NCBI RefSeq assembly: GCF_035712445.1
Contig: NZ_DASTAT010000026.1
Coordinates: 62,001-126,000, forward strand
Length of the DNA: 64,000 nucleotides
Reading direction: 5' to 3'
DNA from: Oligoflexus sp.
GTDB lineage: Bacteria; Bdellovibrionota_B; Oligoflexia; Oligoflexales; Oligoflexaceae
Positions 9,192 to 17,844 of this stretch are shown here, one piece after another. The notes below the pieces were generated by a model that was not told the origin of the DNA, made no database searches, and saw only the letters and a program-made list of their open reading frames with translations. Every line of letters begins with the position of its first letter. Position 1 is the stretch's first letter. Position numbers and translations under genes: made by a program.

Positions 9192-10232
9192 ATGGATCGT
9201 CGTCGGTTTATCTGCAGCAGTGTGCATGGTGCCTTTGGTCTTTTTCTGGCTCAGACTATCAAGGCTCAGGACTTTCTCCTGGAATCCAGCAATAGTGAAA
9301 AGCTGGAGGCCCTCCGGGAACGCCCTTTAACCAGGCTGGCCTTCGGTTCCTGCAACTATTCCGATCGCGACCAGAGCTACTGGAAAAATATAGCGGCCGA
9401 GGCTCCCGACCTTTGGATCTGGCTTGGCGATACGATCTACGGTGATGGTTTGAACATGGACCAGCGTCGGGCCCGCTTCCGCGCCTTGAAAGACAATCCC
9501 TATTACGCGGCCTTTCGCAGCCAAACCCCCGTGATTGGGACCTGGGATGACCATGATTATGCGTCGGATAATCAGGACGGAAGTTTTCAAGATAAAGTCG
9601 CGAGCAAGCAGGCCACCCTGAATTTTCTGGACCTTGCATCGGACGCGGAGGTCTGGGCCAACAGCGGCATCTATCAAAGCTATGAGATCGGTCCCCGCGG
9701 TCAACGCACCAAAGTCATCCTGCTTGACCTTCGTTATAACCAGGATCGCAGCCGCACCCAGAAAAAGCTGCTTGGGGATATTCAATGGGCCTGGTTCGAG
9801 GACCAAATCGCGAATCTCGATAGCGAATTCCTTATCATCGGCTCCAGCATCAACGTCACCTCGCCCAGCACAGGTTTTGGTCTGGAAGGCTGGAACGCTT
9901 TCGGTGAAGAAAGACGTCGGCTTTATGATCTGATCGCAAGGGCCAATGTTCCCACCGTTCTGCTCAGCGGCGATCGCCATCAGGCCGAGTTTTCCCGTAT
10001 CGTCCTGGGAAATGGGCTTCCCGTGTATGAATTCATGTCGAGCGGGCTCACGCACTCAACCGGCGCGGCGCTGCCGAGTCCCTATCGAATTGGCAAGGTC
10101 GTAGGAAATCAAAACTATGGGCTCATCCGCATTGAATGGGATGGGATTGGACCTCAGGTACGTATGGAAATAAGGGCGTCGCAATCCACGAGTGTCTATC
10201 GCGAGCTCAATCCTGTTTTTGCGACTGAGTAA
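9192..10232 (+). CDS. PhoD-like phosphatase / phosphodiesterase, exported
   Basis: The 346-residue protein opens with a Tat-like or Sec signal (MDRRRFICSS followed by a hydrophobic stretch, Ala-Gln at about 25). The metallophosphoesterase core has FGSCNYSD (about 51), WLGDTIYGDG (about 78), GTWDDHDYASDN (about 117) and LLSGDRHQAEF (about 258), the expected metal ligands of the PhoD/alkaline phosphatase D family. It would hydrolyse phosphomono- or diesters outside the inner membrane. It is shorter than classical PhoD (over 500 residues) and lacks the extra N-terminal domain, like many minimal PhoD homologues. It is monocistronic. Confidence 0.88.
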   Translation: MDRRRFICSSVHGAFGLFLAQTIKAQDFLLESSNSEKLEALRERPLTRLAFGSCNYSDRDQSYWKNIAAEAPDLWIWLGDTIYGDGLNMDQRRARFRALKDNPYYAAFRSQTPVIGTWDDHDYASDNQDGSFQDKVASKQATLNFLDLASDAEVWANSGIYQSYEIGPRGQRTKVILLDLRYNQDRSRTQKKLLGDIQWAWFEDQIANLDSEFLIIGSSINVTSPSTGFGLEGWNAFGEERRRLYDLIARANVPTVLLSGDRHQAEFSRIVLGNGLPVYEFMSSGLTHSTGAALPSPYRIGKVVGNQNYGLIRIEWDGIGPQVRMEIRASQSTSVYRELNPVFATE

Positions 10233-10363
10233 AAGATGTCCTGGGCCGAATGTCTATCCTTCCGCTTTTCGTCCTTCTGAGGGGACGGTTCGCGATGAAT
10301 GTCGCGGCCTACCCATTCACCCCAACATCTGGGATAGAGCGGCATACGCGCCCGCATGTAAGG

Positions 10364-10393
10364 TTGACAAGGACTTTTCCCCCATCCTATCAT
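10364..10393 (+). promoter_or_regulatory. sigma70-type promoter for the chaA-like gene
   Basis: TTGACA (10364-10369) and TATCAT (10388-10393) are separated by 18 bases and lie about 80 bases before the chosen start. The -35 is a perfect consensus match and the -10 matches at five of six positions when read against TATAAT with one further mismatch tolerated. Confidence 0.55.
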
Positions 10394-10476
10394 AGCAGCC
10401 CTGCCGTCCATGCGAGCCAAGCCACGGCATTGTCAGTTGCATGGGTGAACGTCTTCAACTTTTTGGGGGTTTCCGT

Positions 10477-11586
10477 ATGGGTGTTTCAACGGCTCAATTC
10501 CTGCGAAAAGGATTTGAGCCCCAACATGTCCTGGCGACGCTTTGCTTTCTGGTCCTGCTCGTGACGCAATCCTTTGCCGAGACCAACTATTGGATTTCCA
10601 CGATTGCTTCGATTTTTCTGGGAATCGCTGTGATGTCGTCGGTTCACCATGCCGAGGTTATCGCCCATAAGATTGGCGAGGGACTCGGCACGCTGGTGCT
10701 TGCCCTTTGCGTCACCATTATCGAAGTGGGCCTCATCATTTCACTCATGGCCCAGGCGGGATCCGATGCTGCGGTGCTGGCGCGTGATACGGTTTTTGCC
10801 GCGGTCATGATCATAACGAACGGTATGGTGGCGCTCTGTCTGATTTTGGGTGGACTCAAATATAGAGAGCAGGAATTTCAGGTTCAGGGTTCCAAAAGTT
10901 TGTTTGTGGTCCTGATCACGCTGGCAACGCTGGTCTTCATCCTTCCCAACTATACGATAACCACGGCGGGCCCCACCTACAGCACAGCCCAGATGGTTTT
11001 TATCGCGGTCATCTGCGTGCTTCTCTATATGCTCTTTATCTTTTTCCAGACGCACACGCATAAGGGTTATTTTGAACCCACTGCCGATGAATCGGGTCTG
11101 GACCGTCCTCAGGAAATCCATGAGATTTCGGTCACGGATGCATGGCTCAGTTTTATTTCCCTCTGTGTGAGTCTTGTGGCTGTCATCGGTCTGGCCAAAA
11201 TCATTTCGCCCTTGATCGAACAGGGGATCAACTCCATCGGAGCCCCGAAATCAACCGTGGGCCTGCTGATCGCTGTCATCGTCCTGCTGCCTGAAACCTG
11301 GGCGGCGATCAGCGCAGCGCGCGCCAACCGTTTGCAGACCAGTTTGAATTTGGCGTTGGGCTCGGGCATAGCGAGCATCGCGCTGACGATTCCCGTTGTG
11401 ATCGCCTTTTCCCTTTACGCGGGACGCGAGATTTCCCTGGGCCTGGATCCCAAGAATATGGTGTTCCTGGCCATGACTTTCCTCGTCGGTATTCTGACTT
11501 TGGGGACAGGGAAATCCACTCTTCTGCAGGGGGCTGTTCACGCCGTGATCCTGCTGACGTATTTTGCAATGTCTTTTATTCCCTGA
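10477..11586 (+). CDS. chaA: Ca2+(Na+)/H+ antiporter, ChaA type
   Basis: The product is about 369 residues with some 11 hydrophobic helices. It carries the cation/Ca2+ exchanger signature twice in inverted form: VTIIEVGLIISLM in the first half and VLLPETWAAISAARANRLQT in the second. The acidic residues there bind the cation. It exports calcium, sodium or potassium in exchange for protons across the inner membrane and so helps with alkaline pH and salt. I chose the ATG at 10477 because GGGGG lies 7-9 bases before it; the in-frame ATG at 10441 has no ribosome site. It has a strong predicted promoter of its own. Confidence 0.88.
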   Translation: MGVSTAQFLRKGFEPQHVLATLCFLVLLVTQSFAETNYWISTIASIFLGIAVMSSVHHAEVIAHKIGEGLGTLVLALCVTIIEVGLIISLMAQAGSDAAVLARDTVFAAVMIITNGMVALCLILGGLKYREQEFQVQGSKSLFVVLITLATLVFILPNYTITTAGPTYSTAQMVFIAVICVLLYMLFIFFQTHTHKGYFEPTADESGLDRPQEIHEISVTDAWLSFISLCVSLVAVIGLAKIISPLIEQGINSIGAPKSTVGLLIAVIVLLPETWAAISAARANRLQTSLNLALGSGIASIALTIPVVIAFSLYAGREISLGLDPKNMVFLAMTFLVGILTLGTGKSTLLQGAVHAVILLTYFAMSFIP

Positions 11587-11627
11587 CTAGAAACACGGTA
11601 TGGCGTCCGCGTCCAGGCGCGGGAAAT

Positions 11628-11646
11628 CCCAGGTGATGGACCTGGG
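11628..11646 (-). terminator. hairpin between chaA and the hemerythrin gene
   Basis: CCCAGGT and ACCTGGG form a perfect 7-base-pair stem around GATGG. On the minus strand it is followed by ATTTCCC, a poor U-tract. It sits between two convergent genes and may serve both. Confidence 0.4.
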
Positions 11647-11660
11647 CCCTGCGGCTCGGA

Positions 11661-12227
11661 TCAGTGAGTTTTGGAAGCCTGGGATTTTTTCTCCTGAAGG
11701 CTGCTGTCTTTCTGAAGTGTCTCAGCGTGCATGATCGCGCCGATCTCTTTCAACTTTTCTTCGGGCATTTTGCTTTTGCATTCAGGGAAAAGTTCCCGCT
11801 CTTCTTCGCGTACGTGATGCTCGATGAGTTCCTTGAGCACGGTGACCTTGGCATCAAACGTTGAATCCTCGGCCGCCAGCTCGTCGATCTTGGCCAGCAT
11901 TTCCTTCAGAACCTGATGCTCCTCTTCAGCTTCACGAACCAGTGCCGCATCCAGGCGCTCGGCGGAAGGATAGAAGTGCTTTTCTTCCAGCTCTGCGTGC
12001 AGGCGAAGTTTTTCCGCTATTTTTTCATAGATTTTTTCTTTGGTGCGGAAGGCTTTCTCACCCGCCTCTTCGTAGGCCGCGAACAGGGCATCCACCTCGC
12101 GGTGCTGGGCGATCAGAAGCTCCAGGGCATTGAGGTCCCCGACTTCGGCGGTTTCCAAAACGTTTTTGTTACTGAGTGCTCTCTGAACGCTTTCTATGGC
12201 ATTTTTCGCGCTATCGATAATATCCAA
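11661..12227 (-). CDS. hemerythrin (HHE) domain protein
   Basis: I place the start at the TTG at 12227 because AAAAGGAG lies immediately upstream; the frame is open further up but that part is antisense-like and overlaps the next gene. The 188-residue helical protein has the HHE cation-binding pattern: His in AQHREVD, two His in LRLHAELEEKHFYP, His in EEEHQVL and a His pair in IEHHVREEERELFP. Such proteins bind a di-iron centre and oxygen or nitric oxide, or act in iron and oxidative-stress homeostasis. The Lys/Glu/Ser-rich C-terminal tail is unusual and probably flexible. It is in the same direction as the DUF1853 gene upstream, about 106 bases away. Confidence 0.85.
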   Translation of the reverse strand: MDIIDSAKNAIESVQRALSNKNVLETAEVGDLNALELLIAQHREVDALFAAYEEAGEKAFRTKEKIYEKIAEKLRLHAELEEKHFYPSAERLDAALVREAEEEHQVLKEMLAKIDELAAEDSTFDAKVTVLKELIEHHVREEERELFPECKSKMPEEKLKEIGAIMHAETLQKDSSLQEKKSQASKTH

Positions 12228-12333
12228 GGTGTGCTCCTTTTGTTGATCCAGAAAGCAGGCGCATAAAGCCTGAGCCTGGGCTAGAGGAGCTATGCATGCG
12301 CTGTGCCATGACCTGGAGTGGCGCAGAGTCGAG

Positions 12334-13296
12334 TCACTTCGGCATAATGAGCGGCCAGCTTTCAGGCAGTAGAAAACCGCGCGTGACCTCGCGCCAAAGG
12401 CCTGACTGGCCCGCCGAAGCATAACCAATGGTGAGCAGCGCCCGATTCCGCGTGTGAATGGTCTGCCGACAGTATTCCCAAAAACGCGGAGGATCGAGGA
12501 GTTCAGGATCATCATGTTCCCGCGTCTGCCGGGACATCCATTCCAGGCGCGGAAGAAGCGACCATTTTTCCGCCTGTAATAAGCTCCATTCCTGTGGAGC
12601 GCGCGGAGTTATCCGCAGCCACCAGCCCAGGGGCGCGGATCGGTTGACTCCGATGGGGACAGGTGGTGCCTGGGATTCCAACCACAGATCAAGCGGGTAA
12701 AAGAGCCCGCCTTTCACAAAGGCCCTGGACACAAAGGGACGATGCCGGAGGTCCTGTGGGACAGCGCGTAAGCCATCCTCTGTTTCCAATAATCGGAGCT
12801 GCTTTTGAAAGAGCCTCTCAAGTTTCAAATCCAGGCGGTCCTGCGCCCGGGGTCCTACGAAATCGCAAAGTTCAGATCTGTCCCTCGCGGTCTGCAGATA
12901 ATATTTGATAGCCAATTCAAAGTGCAAGGCCTGTCCCGTATCCCGGTCCAGACCAAGGATATCAAGCTCCCCCACGGTCCTGCCATCCCGTGTCACCGGC
13001 CTGTGACGCGAGACCGACGTCTTCTCCATTCGGCTCAACCAGAACGCAAAGAGCTGTTCAAAGTAAAAACCAAGTCGATGAGAGGGCTGGGAGGACAGCC
13101 ATTCTTTGAGGGGCTCGGGATTCTGCTTGAGCCCCTGAAGCCAGGCCACAGAACGCTGCTGCATCGCGTGAAACCATGCGGCGGACACCGCACGCCCTGC
13201 AAAAGCCGGGCAGCTTTCATCAAGAAGAAGAGGGTCCATGATCAAAGCATGAAGATCCTGCCAGGGAAAGCGCGAGGGCGAGGGTTGATAATGCAT
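12334..13296 (-). CDS. DUF1853 family protein
   Basis: The 320-residue protein matches DUF1853: LGFYFEQLFAFWL near residue 75, VGELDILGLDRDTGQALHFE near 110, and FVGPRAQDRLDLKLERLFQKQ near 145. The E-L-D...E-L-A-I-K-Y arrangement resembles a PD-(D/E)XK nuclease-like core, which is how this family is often described, but biochemical function is not established. AAGGAAGG precedes the ATG. The start lies inside the 3' part of an overlapping minus-strand ORF (13220-13597). Confidence 0.85.
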   Translation of the reverse strand: MHYQPSPSRFPWQDLHALIMDPLLLDESCPAFAGRAVSAAWFHAMQQRSVAWLQGLKQNPEPLKEWLSSQPSHRLGFYFEQLFAFWLSRMEKTSVSRHRPVTRDGRTVGELDILGLDRDTGQALHFELAIKYYLQTARDRSELCDFVGPRAQDRLDLKLERLFQKQLRLLETEDGLRAVPQDLRHRPFVSRAFVKGGLFYPLDLWLESQAPPVPIGVNRSAPLGWWLRITPRAPQEWSLLQAEKWSLLPRLEWMSRQTREHDDPELLDPPRFWEYCRQTIHTRNRALLTIGYASAGQSGLWREVTRGFLLPESWPLIMPK

Positions 13297-13597
13297 GCGG
13301 CCTTCCTTGGCTAAAACGTCTGGGCCTATTCGAATTCAGTGCCGGCATGAATTCTTTCATCAGCTGGGACTTCTCGTCCGCCGCGGCTCCGGCATTGAAT
13401 TCATGGGTGGATCGCACGGTGGCCTGAATTCCACCTATGTAAAATACCGAGGCGATCAGGGCACTGGCAAGCCCTGCGCCGCGTAAATTTCTTTGGTAAA
13501 GCTCGGCCGAGGCCCAGGCTGACACACCGGTCAGGTTTTGCCCTTCCTTGCAGCCTGCGTGCGAACTAAGATAGACTAATTGGAGAGAATCACTCAA
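13220..13597 (-). CDS. possible small membrane protein overlapping the DUF1853 start
   Basis: The ORF runs from a TTG at 13597 (a GTG at 13525 is an alternative) and overlaps the first 77 bases of the DUF1853 gene. Its middle, after ELYQRNLRGAGLASALIA, contains a hydrophobic segment (SALIASVFYIGGIQ) and then a polar region with gene-like codon choice. The C-terminal 25 residues overlap DUF1853 in another frame and look like noise. It may be a genuine short gene whose proper stop was lost by a frameshift, or a chance ORF. No family is recognised. Confidence 0.35.
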   Translation of the reverse strand: MSDSLQLVYLSSHAGCKEGQNLTGVSAWASAELYQRNLRGAGLASALIASVFYIGGIQATVRSTHEFNAGAAADEKSQLMKEFMPALNSNRPRRFSQGRPHALSTLALALSLAGSSCFDHGPSSS

Positions 13598-13630
13598 TCC
13601 ACGACCAGTCTACGAGCGTGGTTAATCCCT

Positions 13631-14620
13631 ATGCATCCAAAGCCTATCCTTCAGGCCCTGGTGTTTCCAGGTCTTATGATCAGCTGCGCGAGTCCGTCGG
13701 CGAATGCGGGGCGTGATCAGCTTCTGATTCGTCCTTCCCTGACAACGGCCAAAATTCGATTTGAATCAGGGCTGAAGCCGGACGTGGCCGCCCGCACAGC
13801 GGCTCAGGGTCTGCCTGTGCCGAAGCATACCATCCTCGAACCCAATACCGATTCGAAACCTGGCCTGTCGCTGGGATATCATGGCTTCAGTCTGGCGATC
13901 TCTCAATCCCAGCCCCTTTCCGAAGAAGCCATCGCGACCAAGGGAAACACCAAGGCTGTGGACTATCAATTCCATGGCGCAGTGGGTTGGCTTGGCTTTG
14001 ACGTCTATTATCAGGAATACCAGGGCATGCATGATACCGAGGCTTCCGCAGCGACGGAACCGAATCCGCCCTCGGCCTACCTGCACGCCTATTACCCTGA
14101 TCTGCAGTTGGCGCGCAAGGGCTTCAACCTTTTCTATATCAATGATGCCGCGAATTATAAGCACAACGCACACATGCATCAGGCGGAATATCAGGCCGCG
14201 AGCGCTGATTCGCTGCTGTTCCTAACCTCCTTTGATTATCTGAAGATTCAGAACATCCCGGGTTTCATCAGGGAACTTTATCAGGACGAAACTCTGTCAT
14301 CGAGCATGGAAGCCAGCGCCATCAGCTTCATGCTGGGCTATGCCTTTATTCTGAAGAGTGATTTCGGTCCTTGGTTTGCCGCGAATGTTTTCGTGGGCCG
14401 ATCCTACCAGATTCAAGGGTCGCTCGATCGACTGCCGGAAAAAAATGCGACGCCACTGTCTGCTGATAAGGCCATAGTATCGTCGAGCGTGGGCATCGAC
14501 CGTAAAAGCTGGTTCTTCGGACTATCGTCCTGGGTGGATAGCCTCATTATTCCCTTGGACCGCATGGAATCCACGTTCAACACCTCGAGCTATGAGATTT
14601 TCCTGGGCTGCCGCCTCTAA
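13631..14620 (+). CDS. outer-membrane barrel-like protein (DUF4421-like)
   Basis: I take the ATG at 13631, which starts a signal peptide (MHPKPILQALVFPGLMISCA). The 329-residue product is rich in alternating aromatic strands such as LSLGYHGFSLAIS, AVGWLGFDVYYQEYQG and KGFNLFYIND, and ends in a typical barrel strand, SYEIFLGCRL. The arrangement resembles DUF4421 proteins, which are predicted outer-membrane barrels of unknown role. A Cys at position 19 could be a lipobox, but the context (ISCAS) is weak. It is followed closely by the receiver-like TPR gene in the same direction. Confidence 0.7.
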   Translation: MHPKPILQALVFPGLMISCASPSANAGRDQLLIRPSLTTAKIRFESGLKPDVAARTAAQGLPVPKHTILEPNTDSKPGLSLGYHGFSLAISQSQPLSEEAIATKGNTKAVDYQFHGAVGWLGFDVYYQEYQGMHDTEASAATEPNPPSAYLHAYYPDLQLARKGFNLFYINDAANYKHNAHMHQAEYQAASADSLLFLTSFDYLKIQNIPGFIRELYQDETLSSSMEASAISFMLGYAFILKSDFGPWFAANVFVGRSYQIQGSLDRLPEKNATPLSADKAIVSSSVGIDRKSWFFGLSSWVDSLIIPLDRMESTFNTSSYEIFLGCRL

Positions 14621-14741
14621 AATTCCACCCGAACCTTCGGCCTTGCAGCTTCCTCAGCGGCATGTTGCTGCCATTGTGATAATCTCTAACAAAGGGAAGG
14701 TTTTCACATGGAAAGTGCTCAAGCACGGAAAGGTGATCGTC

Positions 14742-15896
14742 ATGATAAACGGAAAGGACGTCCGTTTAGCCGTAACCGCACGGGGTCAGGAGGATGCCGC
14801 TCGCATTGTACACGTCACGCAGAGTCTTAAATTCCCGAATGTCGACGTATTTTTGAACACCAGGGATACCTACCAGGCTGCGGTCCGGCGTCAGTATCAA
14901 TTGTTCATCACCTATCAGAACTTTGCGGACATGTCGGGCCTGACGATGATCCAGTCCTTGCGCGAGACGGGGAACTATGGCCTGGAACCTCATATGGTCC
15001 TGGTCGATAATCTTGATCGCCTGATCATGGTTGTGCTCGCGGAACACAATATCAAATACGTGATCCCGAAACCCTTCGACAGCTCGCATATACTGCAGAA
15101 GCTTCAGAGTCTTTTCCATGAAGAACTGACCCTTTCTGAAGAGGAAAAGGCGTTTCGGGAAGCTCATGCCGCCATGTCCAGCGGGCTGGTGGACATGGCA
15201 CTTGATTTGGCCACGAAACTGGTCAAGAGTCATAAGCCGCTGGAGAAGAGTCTTCTCTTGCTCGGTGATATTTTTCTGAAACTCGGCCGGCATGATGATG
15301 CGCGCAAGGTCTATCAGAAGGCCCGCGAGCTCTTTCCTCAGTCGTATGTTCCGACTCATAAGATCGCCAAGCTGCTCATGAAAGAGAAGCGCTTTGATGA
15401 AGCCGTGCCCCTGCTTGATGAGCTGGCCCGTCTGAGCCCTTTGAATCTGGAGATTCTGGCCAATACAGGTCTATCCAACTTTGAGCTGGGGCGCTATGAG
15501 GAGGCGAAGGCGGCCATGAAAAAACTGAAAACCCTGGACCGACTGCGCAAGGACGCGAATGAGGTGCTGGCTCGGGTGGCTATGCGGGCGGGTGATTTTC
15601 GGGGGAGCCTTGCGGCTTTGCAGGATTCGCATGGCTCCAAGGAACTTTTTGAGGTTTTGCACCGTGAAGTGCAGACCATGCGCGAGCAGAAAGCCTATGT
15701 TCGCGTCATAGATTTCTATTTGAAGTTTATTGAGATGATGCAAGACCATCCTTATCTCTATGATCTTTATTATAGGCTAGGGATCGCTTATCAGGACATT
15801 TTCGATGAAATGAACGCGAAGCGTTACTTGAAGAAAGCCCTGCAGATGGAGCCTGATTATGAGCCGGCGGCTCTTGCTCTAACGAAGATGGGTTAG
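14742..15896 (+). CDS. degenerate response-regulator receiver fused to TPR repeats
   Basis: The start is the ATG at 14742, 8 bases after GGAAAGG. Residues 1-125 have the receiver fold pattern, with the conserved Lys110 in YVIPKPF. The phospho-acceptor Asp is replaced by Tyr58 (LFITYQNFADMSG). Residues about 140-384 form TPR-like helices, for example EKSLLLLGDIFLKLGRHDDA and the final repeat AKRYLKKALQMEPDYEPAAL. The domain pair suggests a signalling scaffold that no longer depends on phosphorylation at the usual site. The 3' end overlaps the convergent cupin gene by 18 bases. Confidence 0.85.
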   Translation: MINGKDVRLAVTARGQEDAARIVHVTQSLKFPNVDVFLNTRDTYQAAVRRQYQLFITYQNFADMSGLTMIQSLRETGNYGLEPHMVLVDNLDRLIMVVLAEHNIKYVIPKPFDSSHILQKLQSLFHEELTLSEEEKAFREAHAAMSSGLVDMALDLATKLVKSHKPLEKSLLLLGDIFLKLGRHDDARKVYQKARELFPQSYVPTHKIAKLLMKEKRFDEAVPLLDELARLSPLNLEILANTGLSNFELGRYEEAKAAMKKLKTLDRLRKDANEVLARVAMRAGDFRGSLAALQDSHGSKELFEVLHREVQTMREQKAYVRVIDFYLKFIEMMQDHPYLYDLYYRLGIAYQDIFDEMNAKRYLKKALQMEPDYEPAALALTKMG

Positions 15897-16406
15897 CATT
15901 GAGTCCAGAATCCGCGCTCGCATGCTTTCGAGCCAGAGGGCGGCATCGCGGGAGTTTTCCCTGGGTGCCCAGCCCGCGAAATCCTTGTCGGTACTGGCTA
16001 TGTACGGTCCATCCTTGGCTTCCATCACAACCGTACCGCGCTCCAAAGCGATCAGGGAATGCCAATGACCGGCGGGAATATCGACCGCACAGATATCCTG
16101 GGGACTCAGGATGATGGTGTTTTCCAGATTTCCTGCGTCATCAAAAATCAGAACCGCACTTTTTCCCCGCAGAATGACAAACATTTCAACCTTGGGCGGG
16201 TCTATGTGCCGATGGGGCCTGACATAACTATCTGGTTCCAGGGCATTCAGCATGCGCTGCACCCGGTCTTCCAGCTGATGAAGATTATGATTCATGCGCA
16301 GGCGCTGGGAGGCCTGGGCTCTGGCCGACACCTGATCAAGGAGCTTTTGATCCACAATTTGAATCGGCCGTGTTTGCGCTTTGTTGTCTTCGGTCTGCTC
16401 GTTCAT
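15879..16406 (-). CDS. WbuC-type cupin protein
   Basis: This 175-residue protein starts at the ATG at 16406. The cupin core has PHRHIDPPKVEMFVILRG and IPAGHWHSLIALERGTVV, which supply the metal-binding His and Glu residues. The N-terminal helix region (LLDQVSARAQASQRLRMNHN) is typical of the WbuC family, often found near O-antigen and surface-polysaccharide genes, with unknown reaction. No polysaccharide gene is adjacent here. The gene lies 25 bases after the small anchored protein at 16432-16890 and is probably cotranscribed with it. Confidence 0.85.
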   Translation of the reverse strand: MNEQTEDNKAQTRPIQIVDQKLLDQVSARAQASQRLRMNHNLHQLEDRVQRMLNALEPDSYVRPHRHIDPPKVEMFVILRGKSAVLIFDDAGNLENTIILSPQDICAVDIPAGHWHSLIALERGTVVMEAKDGPYIASTDKDFAGWAPRENSRDAALWLESMRARILDSMLTHLR

Positions 16407-16431
16407 GATATATGGGCTCGGTCGCAAGGGT

Positions 16432-16890
16432 TCACAATCTTTGTTTGCCGAAGGTGAACTGCGTGACTTTGGGATTTTCGCCCTGCGCAACCTTAAAGCT
16501 CGTTCCGAACTCGGGATGCCTCTGCAAAAAGTTCATCATCGTGGACTGCACATTGCTATCGCCTCGGGCCTCCAGCTCGACCGTGCAGCGATTGTCGGCA
16601 CATTCCACGGATTGAATCACAGCGGCATCGGTGATCGCCTTATCCGCGTGAAGGGTTTCAACAAGCTTCACAGCGACATCATCTTCCTGTGTGACAGGAG
16701 CTTCATCTGAAGGCTGCTCCGCGGCGAGTTCCGCTGTTTCCGGGACAGGATCCAGGCGGTCCTGATCGGTGGTGCTGGACGCGGGCTGGTTGGTATCCAC
16801 TGAAGCCGGCGTATCACCTTTGGGCTGCAGGGCGAGATAACCCAGGACAATAAGGGCCAAGGCGACGGCGGCTAGAATTTTTTTATTCAT
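16432..16890 (-). CDS. membrane-anchored small protein, paralogue of 41349-41741
   Basis: The 152-residue product begins MNKKILAAVALALIVLGYLA, a single N-terminal membrane anchor or signal, followed by an acidic Thr/Ser/Pro-rich linker (about residues 25-75) and a compact C-terminal domain of about 70 residues. That domain contains VECADNRCTVELEARGD and a following helix (MMNFLQRHPEFGT). A protein at 41349-41741 has the same plan with SCQDASCVVELSGEPD and LVRENPWLGP. Both share a C-x4-C-x-VEL core that could form a disulfide in the periplasm. The family and role are unknown to me. Confidence 0.75.
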   Translation of the reverse strand: MNKKILAAVALALIVLGYLALQPKGDTPASVDTNQPASSTTDQDRLDPVPETAELAAEQPSDEAPVTQEDDVAVKLVETLHADKAITDAAVIQSVECADNRCTVELEARGDSNVQSTMMNFLQRHPEFGTSFKVAQGENPKVTQFTFGKQRL

Positions 16891-16998
16891 AGGACAACCT
16901 CTCTGTTTCCTGGAGACTCTTCAGGAGGTATATCCCAAACCTGCCTCCGGCGCGATGGGTGTTCCCACTCCCCACATTAATGACATATCCATTCTCCC

Positions 16999-17028
16999 TT
17001 GAGCCCTCCTTCCCCGAAACGCTAAGAT
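16999..17028 (+). promoter_or_regulatory. possible sigma70 promoter for the solute-binding protein gene
   Basis: TTGAGC and TAAGAT are separated by 18 bases and end 36 bases before the ATG. Both boxes deviate from consensus. Confidence 0.35.
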
Positions 17029-17064
17029 GACCCTTCATAAACTGAGTAAAGGAAACGTCCAGCG

Positions 17065-17841
17065 ATGAAATGGCTCTGGATCACGATGCTGTGCATCCTC
17101 TCGGCATCTGTCCGGGCGGGGACTCTGCCTTCAAAAATCACCGTAGGCACGGACGATATGCGGCCCTGGGTGGATCGTGATGCGCCGGAGTTCGGTATCA
17201 TCGCCCGCATCGTCAGCCGAGCTTTTGGACTGGTTCAAATCCAGCTCCATTTCGAATGGGTGCCTTGGAAACGGCTCTTTCATCCCATCCACGGCCAGGC
17301 TTTCGATGCGGTTTTCCCCATGGGATACAATGACGAGCGCGCGCGGATCTTTCTTTACAGCGACGAGCTGATCAAACTCGACCGCGTCGCCTGCCATCGT
17401 AAGGATCAGCCCTTTGTCTGGACAGCAGCCGAGGATTTTCGGGGCAAGAAAATAGCTTTCAGACGGGGCGCGCACTTCGGTCCGCTTTACACCCAGCTCC
17501 TGGAGCGGAATCTGGCGTCTTTCATTGAAGCGGACAGTGATCTGAGCATGATCAAGATGCTGCTCGCGAAACGCATTGATCTCTTCTTTTGTCAGCCACG
17601 GGAAATCAAGCAGAGCATGCAGACTTATGTCAACGCAGGACTGCTGGAGGCAGGCGAGATGAGCCAGGTCGTCACCAAGGGCAAACCCATACTCTCAGCG
17701 CCTTTGCATGTGGGCTTTCCACGCCGGACAAGCGGCGGGCAGGACAGCGTCCTCAGCATTCAGCTGCGGGATCGCTTCAATAAGGGTCTTGCAAGACTGA
17801 AAGCCGCGGAGCCGCAGCTTTTTCTGTTTGAGCAGTATTAG
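17065..17841 (+). CDS. periplasmic solute-binding protein, family 3 type
   Basis: The 258-residue protein has a signal peptide (MKWLWITMLCILSASVRA) and the two-lobe SBP_bac_3 pattern: an N-lobe with ITVGTDDMRPWV, the hinge stretch around FHPIHGQAFDAVFPMGYNDER, and FRGKKIAFRRGAHFG in the second lobe. These proteins bind amino acids or related small molecules. No ABC transporter genes are nearby, so this may be an orphan binding protein or a sensor-type stand-alone protein, as is common for this subgroup. AAAGGAAA lies upstream of the ATG. Confidence 0.82.
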   Translation: MKWLWITMLCILSASVRAGTLPSKITVGTDDMRPWVDRDAPEFGIIARIVSRAFGLVQIQLHFEWVPWKRLFHPIHGQAFDAVFPMGYNDERARIFLYSDELIKLDRVACHRKDQPFVWTAAEDFRGKKIAFRRGAHFGPLYTQLLERNLASFIEADSDLSMIKMLLAKRIDLFFCQPREIKQSMQTYVNAGLLEAGEMSQVVTKGKPILSAPLHVGFPRRTSGGQDSVLSIQLRDRFNKGLARLKAAEPQLFLFEQY

Positions 17842-17844
17842 GAT

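Noticed and set aside
12228..12515. Upstream extension of the hemerythrin frame to 12515
   Set aside because: It overlaps the DUF1853 gene, has a non-protein-like composition and the TTG at 12227 has a clear ribosome site.
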